Shown piece after piece: positions 18,077-27,333 of a stretch of DNA of 64,000 bases. This DNA is from Rhizobium sp. TH135 (GTDB lineage Bacteria > Pseudomonadota > Alphaproteobacteria > Rhizobiales > Rhizobiaceae). The stretch spans positions 186,001 to 250,000 of the forward strand of contig NZ_PKRP01000007.1 of NCBI RefSeq assembly GCF_002855515.1, given 5' to 3'. Position numbers and translations under genes: made by a program. The notes beneath the pieces were generated by a model. That model searched no databases. It was not told the origin of the DNA and worked only from the letters and a program-made list of their open reading frames with translations. Position 1 is the stretch's first letter, and each line of letters starts with the position of its first letter.

Positions 18077-18123
18077 TTTCGTGCGCGACAAGAGATCACG
18101 ATCTCTTGGACAGGAGTAAATGA

Positions 18124-18792
18124 ATGCGGGTCTTGCTGGTCGAAGACGATGAAATGCTCGGCGATGCGGTGAAGACATACGTGCACCGCCAGGGCCATGC
18201 CGTGGACTGGGCGCTCTCATGCGACGAGGCCGAGGCGAGCCTTCAAGCAGCCGCCTATGATCTCGTGCTCCTCGATCTCAGGCTGCCCGATGGGAGCGGG
18301 CTCGATATTCTGAAGGCTCTGCGGGCCCGCCGCGACGAGATGCCCGTCATCATCATGACGGCCCACGATCAGGTGTCCGATCGCATTGCCGGATTGAATG
18401 CCGGGGCCGACGACTATCTTGTCAAACCTGTCGATCTCGGCGAACTCCAGGCCCGGATTCACGCCGTATCGCGACGCTACGGCACGCACAAGCTGCCCGA
18501 TCTCACCATAGGAGGCATCGGAGTTTACCCTTCCGAGCGGCGGCTTGCGGCTCGGGACGGCGCAGAGATCCTTCTCTCCTCCCGCGAATGGGCCGTGCTC
18601 GACAGGCTGATCGCCCGCAAACGCGCCATCGTGTCGAAGGCACAGATCGAGGAGGCGCTTTACGCCTTTGGGGCGGAGGTCGAGAGCAACACGGTCGAAG
18701 TCTATGTGAGCCGCTTGCGCCGAAAGCTGGGCAAGGAGGCAATCGAGACCGTGCGCGGTGTCGGCTACAGGATTTCCGTCGATGCGAATTGA
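18124..18792 (+). CDS. OmpR-family response regulator (QseB/PmrA-like)
   Basis: 222 aa. The receiver has VEDDEML, the phospho-acceptor in DLVLLDLRLPDGSG and the lysine in DDYLVKPVD; a winged-helix C-terminus ends with GVGYRISVDAN. A strong GGAG ribosome site precedes ATG 18124. It overlaps the sensor kinase start by 11 bp, so the two are translationally coupled. It is divergent from the PepSY/cytochrome genes, the likely regulon. The eptA-like gene nearby is also a plausible target, since PmrA-type regulators often control such enzymes. Confidence 0.93.
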   Translation: MRVLLVEDDEMLGDAVKTYVHRQGHAVDWALSCDEAEASLQAAAYDLVLLDLRLPDGSGLDILKALRARRDEMPVIIMTAHDQVSDRIAGLNAGADDYLVKPVDLGELQARIHAVSRRYGTHKLPDLTIGGIGVYPSERRLAARDGAEILLSSREWAVLDRLIARKRAIVSKAQIEEALYAFGAEVESNTVEVYVSRLRRKLGKEAIETVRGVGYRISVDAN

Positions 18793-20134
18793 AACCCGAA
18801 GCCTTGCCGGACGCCTTGTCCTTTCTCTGTCGATCCTGCTCGCTGTGTTCTGGACGATCGCGGTCGGGCTCTCCATTCACGTCATGCGTGCCGAATTCGA
18901 TGAAGTTTTCGACAGCGCTCTGCAGGAGACAACCGAACGCCTCGCCCCTCTCGTCATCGACGATTTCTTCCGTCGCGACACGGGCACAGGCCCGAACCAG
19001 GTGGCGGCGCTTAATCCTGGCACGACCGACGAATACCTGACCTACCAGGTGCGGGATGCCTCCGGGCGGGTGCTCCTGCATTCGCACAATGTCGGCGCTG
19101 AACCTTATGCCGCACCGCTCTCGCCCGGCTTCTGGAGCGGCGATGACAGACGCATCTTCACGATCGCGACGGTCAGCGATACGCTCTTCGTCCAGGTGGC
19201 GGACTCGCTCGCGCATCGACGCGAGGCGACGCTTGAAAGCGCCTTGACGCTCTTGCTGCCGATACTGCTCCTGCTTCCGCTCGGCATGTTCGCAATCCGC
19301 TGGATTGTCGTGCGGGCGACAAGGCCGGTCAATGAACTGCGGGACGCGATCAGCAGACGCGATGGCAACAACCTCGAACCCATCGCTTTGCACGGCCTTC
19401 CGACAGAAATCGCGACGATACCGGGTTCGGTCAACACGCTACTCGGACGGCTAAAGCTCGCGCTGCAAGCCGAACGGGACCTCGCCGCCAACAGCGCCCA
19501 CGAGCTTCGAACACCACTCGCTGGTGCACTCGCGCAGATGGAACTGTTGGCGGATCAACTCACCGAGCCGGATGACCGGTCGCGGTCGCATCGCGTGCTG
19601 GAAGCGCTACGTCGCCTGTCGATGATGCTCGAAAAACTGCTGCAGCTCTCCCGTGCAGAGGCAGGCGTCGGATTGTCCAGCACTCCCGTTGATCTGCTCG
19701 CCCTCGTAAAACTGCTTGCCGAGACTTTCCAACGCTCGCATCAAACCGCGACGATCGATTTGCGGCCAGAACCCGGATTATCGGCACTCGTCCGAGCAAT
19801 CGACCAAGACGCCTTCGCCATAGCCTTCAACAACCTTCTGGAAAACGCAGCTCGTTACGGCGATGCCGAACAGCCGATCACGATCGCCATTTCCGCAGAC
19901 GGGCACATCACAGTGACCAATGCCGTTTCCGTCCCGCTGGATCCAGACCTTGATGTTTACCGCGCACGCTTCAGGCGCGGTGACACGAGCAAGCCCGGAT
20001 CCGGTCTCGGTCTTGCAATCGTCGAAAAGCTGGTGGCGCAGATGGGCGGCTCGATGACTTTGAGGACTGTGGTGCTGCCTGAGGGGCGTACGGGTTTCGA
20101 ATGTGAACTCTCACTCCCGCCGCCAGAACAATAA
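18782..20134 (+). CDS. Sensor histidine kinase partner of 18124 regulator
   Basis: 450-aa membrane kinase starting at ATG 18782. Two helices (about 12-32 and 155-180) bracket a ~120-residue periplasmic sensor region. HAMP-like sequence then HisKA follow with phospho-histidine in NSAHELRTPLAGAL, N box NNLLENAARYGD, and GSGLGLAIVEKL. All catalytic motifs are intact. The sensor domain resembles the QseC/PmrB type in length; the signal cannot be read from sequence. Confidence 0.93.
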   Translation: MRIETRSLAGRLVLSLSILLAVFWTIAVGLSIHVMRAEFDEVFDSALQETTERLAPLVIDDFFRRDTGTGPNQVAALNPGTTDEYLTYQVRDASGRVLLHSHNVGAEPYAAPLSPGFWSGDDRRIFTIATVSDTLFVQVADSLAHRREATLESALTLLLPILLLLPLGMFAIRWIVVRATRPVNELRDAISRRDGNNLEPIALHGLPTEIATIPGSVNTLLGRLKLALQAERDLAANSAHELRTPLAGALAQMELLADQLTEPDDRSRSHRVLEALRRLSMMLEKLLQLSRAEAGVGLSSTPVDLLALVKLLAETFQRSHQTATIDLRPEPGLSALVRAIDQDAFAIAFNNLLENAARYGDAEQPITIAISADGHITVTNAVSVPLDPDLDVYRARFRRGDTSKPGSGLGLAIVEKLVAQMGGSMTLRTVVLPEGRTGFECELSLPPPEQ

Positions 20135-20761
20135 ATTCAAGAAAAGCGATTGGAAGCAAGGACAGCTCAACTGCGATGCCTTGAGCCAGGTCCATCTGCC
20201 GTCAAAGACGGCTAACAAAACCTAAGCGAGCGCTGGCTCCCAAGTAAGCTACAATATCTATTTGTTATATTGTACAACTTTATTTGGTTCAAAGTTTCTG
20301 ACTTCTAAAAATTACCGCACACACTCGTCTCGTCCACATGCAGAAAAGGAGAAAAGCAGGGTGTAGAATACCCGGATAGGCAGGAAACGACAATCTATCA
20401 TATCTACGCAAACATCACCCATTTCAGGAAAAACAAATATAGAATTCGACAACCCAATGAATCAGACGGGGAAAATTCCTACCGCCGCGCATGCAGTCTT
20501 AGGGCAAAATTCGCCCCACGACCAGAACGCCTCGCGAGAGAGAATATCCAATTGGATCCAGACTTCAATCGAGAACATAAAGGTAACATCTATTCGATGC
20601 TGAATCTCCAGAAACTGAGAATGAAACCGAATATCGATGACGGAAGCAGAATATCTTCTCTTTAGGTCACCACAAAGACTTCAGCATCTCAATTGACGAA
20701 ATGTATATTACGCGTATCATTGATCATCATAAAAATTTTTTAACCAAGAGTTTGGTGACAA
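20135..20761. promoter_or_regulatory. AT-rich intergenic region before the polysaccharide locus, with dyad at 20250-20274
   Basis: This 627-bp stretch has no credible ORF and is visibly richer in A+T than both flanks. It contains a perfect dyad TACAATAT-N9-ATATTGTA at 20250-20274. It lies at the border between housekeeping two-component genes and the exopolysaccharide locus and must carry the promoter of the WecG-like gene. The dyad is operator-like but I cannot assign a regulator. Confidence 0.45.
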
Positions 20762-21568
20762 ATGATTGCCCAAGATGAAGCAGCGACGACAAACGCCGAC
20801 GTCAAGTACGTCTTTATGGACGTCCATTACAACATGCTGAAGTTTAGCGAAGTAGTCGACCGCATAGAAGCCGAACGCGGATCTGGGCACTTTCGCTACG
20901 TCGTCACTCCCAATGTCGATCATGTCGTCCGAATGCGCGGCGATTTGAGACTGAGGGAGATCTACAAGGCCTCTTGGCTCTCGGTATGCGACAGCAAACC
21001 CATATACTGGGTCGCCCGATTGCTGGGTTTCCGGATGACCTTGGTGACCGGCTCGGACCTCACCTCCCACCTTTTCCATGAGAGAATTCGCCCTCATGAC
21101 AAGGTTGTATTGATTGCTCCCTATGCCGAGGTCGGCAGCCGAATGGCCGAGCGCTTTCCAGAGATCGATTTCCGATGCCACGTGCCACCACAGGGCTTGA
21201 TCAGCAACCCTGACGCTATGCAAGCATGCGTCGAATTCGCGACCGAAAAACAAGCAGACTTCGTGTTCATTGCCGTGGGCTCTCCACAGTCGGAGCTTCT
21301 CGCTCATGAACTGTCGAAAAGCAAAAATGCGAGCGGCATTTGCATCTGTTGCGGCGCATCGCTCGAGTTCATAACGGGTCTTCAGACGCGTGCACCAGTG
21401 GTCATGCAACGCTTTGGATTGGAATGGCTCTATCGTCTTCTGTCGAACCCGAAGCGTCTCTGGCGACGATATGTCTATGCTGTGCCGCCATTGGCGTGGC
21501 TGTGCTTTAAAGAAATCACGAAACGAAGCCCGTTGGTCGCAAGGAAAAGCACACTCCCCACAAGCTGA
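20762..21568 (+). CDS. WecG/TagA/CpsF-family glycosyltransferase
   Basis: 268-aa cytosolic GT26 enzyme, which adds the second sugar to an undecaprenyl-diphosphate-linked first sugar. The family signature is visible in VVTPNVDHVVRMRGD, CDSKPIYWVARLLG, TGSDLTSHLF, FIAVGSPQSELLAHEL and ICCGASLEFITGLQTRAPVV, with the C-terminal GLEWLYRLLSNPKRLWRRY. Full family length. It is the first gene of the polysaccharide locus on the plus strand and likely acts after the ExoY-like initiating enzyme at 29511. Confidence 0.92.
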   Translation: MIAQDEAATTNADVKYVFMDVHYNMLKFSEVVDRIEAERGSGHFRYVVTPNVDHVVRMRGDLRLREIYKASWLSVCDSKPIYWVARLLGFRMTLVTGSDLTSHLFHERIRPHDKVVLIAPYAEVGSRMAERFPEIDFRCHVPPQGLISNPDAMQACVEFATEKQADFVFIAVGSPQSELLAHELSKSKNASGICICCGASLEFITGLQTRAPVVMQRFGLEWLYRLLSNPKRLWRRYVYAVPPLAWLCFKEITKRSPLVARKSTLPTS

Positions 21569-21674
21569 GTTTGCCGCGTCATTGGAGACGGGGCACGAAG
21601 CTGCGCGCCTTTTCCAGCCTTTGCTTGCTCCAAAGGGGCGGAGGCAACCGTCTCGCAATTTTGGGATTTCTCCT

Positions 21675-24431
21675 TCAGCGCCCCGCCTGCGCGTCGAGGA
21701 AGAGCGCGAGAAAAGCGACCGGCCCTATGGTTTGATCGACGGTATACTCCTGCTGAATGATGACGGCAGGGTGCTCCACCAGATACTCGAAGTATGGCAA
21801 GGCAAAGCGCTCCGGCTCGATGCGTCTGTGGCCAATGACGCCGGGATCACCCACTTCCGGCAAGGCAGACCACTCCGGTCCAAAAACCCATCCATAAGCA
21901 GAGGCGCTCTGCGGCGCCCATCCATAGATCGTGATCCCGGCGGGTGCCGGAACACCCATGGCTCGATGATCTTCATGCAGGGGATGCTCGATCTGCCGCA
22001 CGCCCAATCCGGTCGTGAAGCTCATGCCTAGTTGGTTGGCTCCATGCAGGCCATGCAATGTCTGTTGAATGAGAGCCAGGATTTCAGGGTTACGAGTGAT
22101 TTGATGGGCCCTGAACAGCAACTGGCTCTGGGAAAAGTCTGGCGGCCCACCCTGCCCCCATCCAGCCGGCGCATAAGGATGCTTCATGCTTGGATAACTT
22201 GAAGTGGACTGGCCAGACAGCAGTAGGTTTGCTTCCTGAATTACAGTCTCTTCGATCTGGCGCTGAATCGCGGGCTGGGCTCCTGCACTCCGGTAATAGT
22301 CCCAAGCTGCGTCACCCTTGTGGAAATAGAGCTCACGCCCACCCCGCCATCCGGCCTCGAAGATCTCTGCAAACTGACGATCTCCTTCAAGACGAAACAG
22401 GGAAGCGGCAGCGGCTACCCTAAACTCGGCCGCAGATGCTTGAAGGCCAGGCTTCCGTGCATCCCAGGAAGCGCCGCCCCAACCGTCCATTTCATTTGCG
22501 GCCGCGATCGCCTCTTTGTAGGAATCGTCCGGGTCAGAAAAACCATCTTCCGCTGCCCGCCATGCCGCCAGCGCGCTTGCCCGATAGATGCCTGCAAGTT
22601 CCGCAAGGTTAAGCTCAGTCAGTATCCGCGACAGGCGAGCCGAAGACGCCGCGTAGCGATAAGTGGACACAATATCTGGCGCATATACATAAACAGGAAG
22701 ATGCTCTAGGTAACTGGTTGTGCCCAGCAGTGGGTGGCCCGCGCTTTCCACCCCTCCGCGCACCCGACCGTCAGGCATCTGAAGGCGACGGTAGAAATCC
22801 ATGTTCCAGACGGCCTCATGAATGAGATCACTCACGCCGTCGAGACCTGCATATTCTGGGAGTGGCAGAACTTCACTGGATTTGGGTATGCCTAGAGCAA
22901 CGGCACGCTTGTCCTGTGGCAGTTGCTCCCAAAGATCCAGGAAAGCGTCGGAGATGCTGAGGTGCTGGATGCGTCGGTCCCAGTCGCCGGCATCCATGTA
23001 ACCGCCCCAATACTCCTCAGAAGCCTGACGTCCGGTATTCCACGCGCCTTTCAGCCCGTCATCGAGTGATACAAAGCCATTGGGCCAGTTTGACGACCAG
23101 AGCAGCGGCAGAGCACTTTCAAGGATTTGAAAGCCGCTATCGGGACGGAAAGAGCTTGGCCTTTGATAGCCGAAACGTCCGTCGAGAGCGATGCCGCTGC
23201 GATGGTGGTAAAGACCTGCAAAGCTTAACTCGGCAAGGCGAAGCCATCGGTCCTTGTCAACCTCGAAGTGATCGCTCACCCCCAGACCTGGAATGGCAAG
23301 CCGGTAGCGGCCCGACGCTTGCGGCGCCCATTCGGAATAATCCAGTTCGAAAACGAACGTCCCGGCTCGGTTGGCCCGGTAGGTTGGTGTGAATGTCGCT
23401 CCGGGCGCTATCGCCTCAGGAAAAGGCCGCTCCATATCGGTAACAGCAAAACCCTGTTCATCGGTCCTAATCACGGTCGCCGCCAACGCAGAGGCGTCCT
23501 GATCGCCTTGGAGACGTTGAAAAAGAACGCGTTGCCCCTCGACCAGCCCATGACCGTCCGCTTCAACGAAAGGGGTCGATCCTGGCCGGAACCCATCCAG
23601 CTGACGTGGAGTGCCGGCGGCATGGTCGAGCAAGGGTGCAGGCAGACCATTGCCGGGTTCCGGATCCGAAGGCCGCGTTCGAAGTCGCACGGCACCAGAA
23701 AAAACGGAAGCTCCCGCGTCATCAATAACGGAGAACGTCTTGATGCCATACTGACGGAAGTCGACGGCGCCGTTGTCCGGGCCATTCGGGATCCAGAGAG
23801 ACAAATAGGCAGTCTTGGACACATCCGCAGCAGCATGACCGACCTGTGTGGCATGCAGCGCCAAAGCGCGCGTCTTCAAGGGGTCGAAACTGAAGGTTTC
23901 GGGCGGCAAGCTGCCATCCGGCCATTCTATTCGATAGTCCCCCGGTTCGAGAGCCTGATCCAGCTTCAGGTACAAAATGTGTTTGAACGTAGCCCCGGAC
24001 TTGGTCTGCCCATCATCTCCTCTGAACAGGCCCGAGCTATATGGCATCGACTTGCGGTACACGGAAACCACGCGCGCCTGACCGTTGAGCCGGTAGCTAT
24101 TCGGATCGTTGAAAGCCGCTCGATCGAGAAAGGCCTCCGGCGGAATATCTGCAAGTCGAAGTTGGCGCCGCTGAGGGCCGATCACCATTGCCCAGGCATC
24201 GCTGTGGCGGATCCAAGATCCTACGGGTCCATCCAGGGCCTCATCCAGCTCGATAATGGCGCCGCGCACAAATGGAGCATCTCGAACCTCGACCGCGATG
24301 GTGTCCGGCGTTGCCATCGTGATCTCGTGGACGCGTAAACCCTGCCCCTGATCGACAGCCGCACTACTCTGGAAAGGCACCGCAAAGAATATAATGATGA
24401 GACTGAAGACATGCATAAACGATTTAGGCAT
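21675..24431 (-). CDS. Secreted glycoside hydrolase family 9 (endoglucanase-like)
   Basis: About 918 aa from ATG 24431 (MPKSFMHVFSLIIIFF), giving a good signal peptide; a GTG at 24452 and ATG at 24413 are alternatives. After a long N-terminal beta-rich region with a cellulase-type Ig-like module just before the catalytic part (FELDYSEWAPQASGRYRLAI), the GH9 (alpha/alpha)6 domain begins near residue 400. The catalytic DAGD is in WGGYMDAGDWDRR, the substrate-binding block is ANQLGMSFTTGLG then EHPLHEDHR, and the putative acid Glu is near the end in QQEYTVDQTIG. A beta-1,4-glucan-type endo-hydrolase in an EPS locus usually trims or releases the polymer. It is convergent with the WecG-like gene. 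Confidence 0.85.
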   Translation of the reverse strand: MPKSFMHVFSLIIIFFAVPFQSSAAVDQGQGLRVHEITMATPDTIAVEVRDAPFVRGAIIELDEALDGPVGSWIRHSDAWAMVIGPQRRQLRLADIPPEAFLDRAAFNDPNSYRLNGQARVVSVYRKSMPYSSGLFRGDDGQTKSGATFKHILYLKLDQALEPGDYRIEWPDGSLPPETFSFDPLKTRALALHATQVGHAAADVSKTAYLSLWIPNGPDNGAVDFRQYGIKTFSVIDDAGASVFSGAVRLRTRPSDPEPGNGLPAPLLDHAAGTPRQLDGFRPGSTPFVEADGHGLVEGQRVLFQRLQGDQDASALAATVIRTDEQGFAVTDMERPFPEAIAPGATFTPTYRANRAGTFVFELDYSEWAPQASGRYRLAIPGLGVSDHFEVDKDRWLRLAELSFAGLYHHRSGIALDGRFGYQRPSSFRPDSGFQILESALPLLWSSNWPNGFVSLDDGLKGAWNTGRQASEEYWGGYMDAGDWDRRIQHLSISDAFLDLWEQLPQDKRAVALGIPKSSEVLPLPEYAGLDGVSDLIHEAVWNMDFYRRLQMPDGRVRGGVESAGHPLLGTTSYLEHLPVYVYAPDIVSTYRYAASSARLSRILTELNLAELAGIYRASALAAWRAAEDGFSDPDDSYKEAIAAANEMDGWGGASWDARKPGLQASAAEFRVAAAASLFRLEGDRQFAEIFEAGWRGGRELYFHKGDAAWDYYRSAGAQPAIQRQIEETVIQEANLLLSGQSTSSYPSMKHPYAPAGWGQGGPPDFSQSQLLFRAHQITRNPEILALIQQTLHGLHGANQLGMSFTTGLGVRQIEHPLHEDHRAMGVPAPAGITIYGWAPQSASAYGWVFGPEWSALPEVGDPGVIGHRRIEPERFALPYFEYLVEHPAVIIQQEYTVDQTIGPVAFLALFLDAQAGR

Positions 24432-24512
24432 ACAGTTCGAAAACCTTTCCACGGTTACGCATTGTGCTAGAGATTAAGAAAAACGATAGATCGCGGGCTA
24501 TCAAGGAAAATC

Positions 24513-25811
24513 GTGTTGAAACTAGCGTTTGTCGCCCTGCTTTTATTGAGTCTTTTTCCGGCAGCCCTTTTGATCAGGCGTTACGCGTGGGCAACACGAA
24601 TATTCTGGTTATGCTTCGGCGCACTGCCCTTCACGCTTTCTTCGGTACCCCTGTTTGATGTCGGCCTAATTTCGTGGGAAGACTGGTACGGCTTCGTGAC
24701 CGGTATCGAAGTAACAGCCATCGATCTTCTCGCGGTGATGGCCTTCCTCATCCTGCCAGCGCATCGAACGCCGCTCGTCTACTTTCTGCCGTTTCTCTTC
24801 TACTTTGCAGTTGCAGCGGCCACCACCATTTACGCACCCGAACCGCTGGCTGCGGGGTTCGCCATCTGGCAATTCGGCCGTATATTCCTTGTCTTGGGCG
24901 TCGTCGCCCGAGCCTGCGCCTTCGAGGGCGTTCCCTATCTTATATTCAAGGGCATGGTGATTGGCCTTTTCGCCAACTTCGTTGCAGTGCTGTGGCAACG
25001 CTTTGGGTTGGATCTTGCCCAGAACACCGGGCTCTTCGTCCACCAGAACACGCTGGGCATGGCAATCCATTTCGTCTTGCTTCCTCACCTCGTCATGCTT
25101 CTGTCGGGAACGAGAAGACTGATCTACCTTGGCCCCACAATTCTGCTCTCGCTGCTCGCCCTCATCTTTACCGCCTCACGCGGCTCTGTCGGGACGGCCG
25201 CAATCGGCATGGCAATGACGTTCGCAGTTGTCGCAATGCAGGGGCTCACTCAACGCAAAATCGCAGCGATAGCCGCCACTTTGGTGGCCGTCGCACTGGC
25301 GTCACCCGTCGTGATCGCGACGTTTGAGAAGCGCTTCGAAAGAGCACCTCTGAACGAAGAAGCCTATGATGAAAGGGCCGCCTTCAACAATGTCTCAGCC
25401 TATATTCTGAAAGACTTCCCGATGGGCATCGGAGTGAACCATTACGTCTACGCGGCGCAGAACTTCGGTTACTCAGATCGAGGCGGCGTGATGCCGTTTG
25501 AAGGCAATCGCCGGGCGATCGTGCACAATGCCTATCTTCTGGCGGCTGCCGAAACCGGATACGCCGGCCTTTTTGCATTCACTCTGATGCTGCTGACCCC
25601 TTTGGCCATCGCGTTCAGCAATGGTTTTCGGATGAAAGATCGTGCGGACGGCGCGCTATTGATCGGATGCGGAATGGCTTTGGTGACTGTTTATCTGCAT
25701 TCTTTCCTTGAGTGGATCATTTACGCGAAGGAGATCCAGTATATGATGGCGATTGCCATGGGCATAATATTTGGCGTCTCATCCAGGTACAGACGCAGAT
25801 TAACAAGTTAA
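24513..25811 (+). CDS. O-antigen polymerase/ligase-like membrane protein (Wzy-type)
   Basis: 432-aa integral membrane protein with about ten to twelve helices and one large periplasmic loop (about residues 270-335) containing ERAPLNEEAYDERAAFNNVS and FEGNRRAIVHNAYLLAAAETG; the HNAYL segment is typical of the Wzy_C/ligase family. It most likely polymerises lipid-linked repeat units at the periplasmic face. GTG 24513 is preceded by AAGGA. It is divergent from the GH9 gene by ~80 bp and followed by a good terminator. Confidence 0.85.
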   Translation: MLKLAFVALLLLSLFPAALLIRRYAWATRIFWLCFGALPFTLSSVPLFDVGLISWEDWYGFVTGIEVTAIDLLAVMAFLILPAHRTPLVYFLPFLFYFAVAAATTIYAPEPLAAGFAIWQFGRIFLVLGVVARACAFEGVPYLIFKGMVIGLFANFVAVLWQRFGLDLAQNTGLFVHQNTLGMAIHFVLLPHLVMLLSGTRRLIYLGPTILLSLLALIFTASRGSVGTAAIGMAMTFAVVAMQGLTQRKIAAIAATLVAVALASPVVIATFEKRFERAPLNEEAYDERAAFNNVSAYILKDFPMGIGVNHYVYAAQNFGYSDRGGVMPFEGNRRAIVHNAYLLAAAETGYAGLFAFTLMLLTPLAIAFSNGFRMKDRADGALLIGCGMALVTVYLHSFLEWIIYAKEIQYMMAIAMGIIFGVSSRYRRRLTS

Positions 25812-25829
25812 AATTCATTATGAAGACGC

Positions 25830-25855
25830 CGCAGTCAAAAAATGATTTGACTGCG
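25830..25855 (+). terminator. Rho-independent terminator after Wzy-like gene
   Basis: CGCAGTCAAA at 25830-25839 pairs perfectly with TTTGACTGCG at 25846-25855 (10-bp stem, 6-nt loop), then CTTTAAAAAG. The moderate stem, short T run and position 19 bp after the stop suggest a functional terminator. Confidence 0.75.
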
Positions 25856-25965
25856 CTTTAAAAAGAAAATTCTCTATAGAATACGGTCAGATGAAAATCT
25901 GAACTTAATCAGAACAATCTTGGGCAAGATTTTTTATCGCGTAACGCAGCGTTTGAGTAGCACCC

Positions 25966-27222
25966 ATGAGATTTCGCATTAACAGAAGAATATATGACGA
26001 CAGCTCAACGAGAGATCGCTGCCTGAGAGGCGCCTCCGCAACAGTCATGTCGCTGTTGACACTTCTTCTGCTTATCCTGCCGGCTCGCGCCTCAGAGCCT
26101 TACACGCTGGACGTGCAGGATCGACTGAGGATCTATGTCGCGGAGTGGCCGGCGCTGAATGTTGAGGTTGCCATTGGCGCGAACGGAAGCGTCGCGCTGC
26201 CTCTGATCGGGGAGATCCCTGCGCGCGGCTTGGAGCCAGCAGAGCTAGCCAGTTCAATAGCCACGCGGTTGCAGGAAAAATCCAGACAGCGGCAGCTTCC
26301 AGATGTCTCTGTCGATATCGTCGGCTATCGTCCATTCTATATTCTAGGATCTGTTACAACGCCCGGCGAATATGCCTACCGACCCGAAATGCTCGTGGTG
26401 AATGCTGTGAGCATCGCCAGCGGCATATATCGTGCCGTGGGAATTTCCGAATGGGATCTCGCAAGAACGTCGATCAGCGGCATGGGCGAGGCCGGGGTTG
26501 CGGAACTGCGCCAGGCAACACTTCGCGCCGAGCAGATCCGCTATGAGGCGGAAGTGAACGAACGCTCCTTTCCGCCCACACCCTCAGACGCCTCCCCGGA
26601 GCTCGCTCGAGCCTTGGAGGAGCAAAGGGAGCTTTTCCAAGCAAGCCAGGCAAGCTACGGCAAGCAGACCGAGACCCTCGAAGCCATGGTCGTGCTGCAT
26701 CAGGCCGAGATCGAGTCGATTGTGACGCAACTCGAGACCGTCGCTGCCAAACTCCTGTCCTACGAGGAGGAAGTGGCGAAAGCGACACGGCTGGAAGACG
26801 CCGGCCTTGCAACAAACCGCCGCCTGCCGCTTCAGCGTGACGTCTTCGACATACAGCGCGAGAAGCGCCAGTTGGAATTCGAGAAGGTCCGGGCAGAGCG
26901 GGCAGTGCAGGAAGCAAGGCTCCGGATTGAAACGCTTGCAAGCACGAGGAAAGCGACTGCGCAGGAAGGCCTGCAGCGGACCAGCGCCATGATGCGTGAG
27001 ACCGAACAGCAACTGGAGACGCTAGGCCAGTTGGTTGCAGGCGCTACGGCTCAAAGTGGCCAGGTGGCCGCGACCAGTTCCTCCCGTTCCCAACCAGAAT
27101 TGCGCTACACCATCATCCGGGGGCGCGCTGAAGCCATGCAACACATCGACGCGACCGAGGTCACGCCTGTTTTGCCAGGAGACATCATAAAGGTGGAGCT
27201 ATCGGGCAGGAACGGGATGTGA
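25966..27222 (+). CDS. Polysaccharide export protein (OPX, ExoF/Wza-like) with long coiled coil
   Basis: 418 aa. A hydrophobic signal segment (about 28-42, SLLTLLLLILPARAS) is followed by the Poly_export domain (YTLDVQDRLRIYVAEWPALN to about residue 120) and an SLBB-type soluble beta-grasp (FYILGSVTTPGEYAYRPEML). Residues ~190-360 form a long Glu/Arg/Gln-rich heptad region, clearly coiled coil, before a C-terminal beta segment. This layout matches ExoF-type OPX proteins rather than Wza. An internal ATG at 26047 would give a shorter signal peptide; the 25966 start leaves an unusually long N-terminus. It pairs with the co-polymerase that starts just downstream. Confidence 0.85.
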   Translation: MRFRINRRIYDDSSTRDRCLRGASATVMSLLTLLLLILPARASEPYTLDVQDRLRIYVAEWPALNVEVAIGANGSVALPLIGEIPARGLEPAELASSIATRLQEKSRQRQLPDVSVDIVGYRPFYILGSVTTPGEYAYRPEMLVVNAVSIASGIYRAVGISEWDLARTSISGMGEAGVAELRQATLRAEQIRYEAEVNERSFPPTPSDASPELARALEEQRELFQASQASYGKQTETLEAMVVLHQAEIESIVTQLETVAAKLLSYEEEVAKATRLEDAGLATNRRLPLQRDVFDIQREKRQLEFEKVRAERAVQEARLRIETLASTRKATAQEGLQRTSAMMRETEQQLETLGQLVAGATAQSGQVAATSSSRSQPELRYTIIRGRAEAMQHIDATEVTPVLPGDIIKVELSGRNGM

Positions 27223-27333
27223 TGGTCATCCTTGAGGTCCTCAACCAACGAGCTTGTGAGCACGGAAACGGTTACGCGCCCTGTCCGTGCTGCCCGATCC
27301 CCACATATCATGACACTGGAATTCGAGGTGAGA

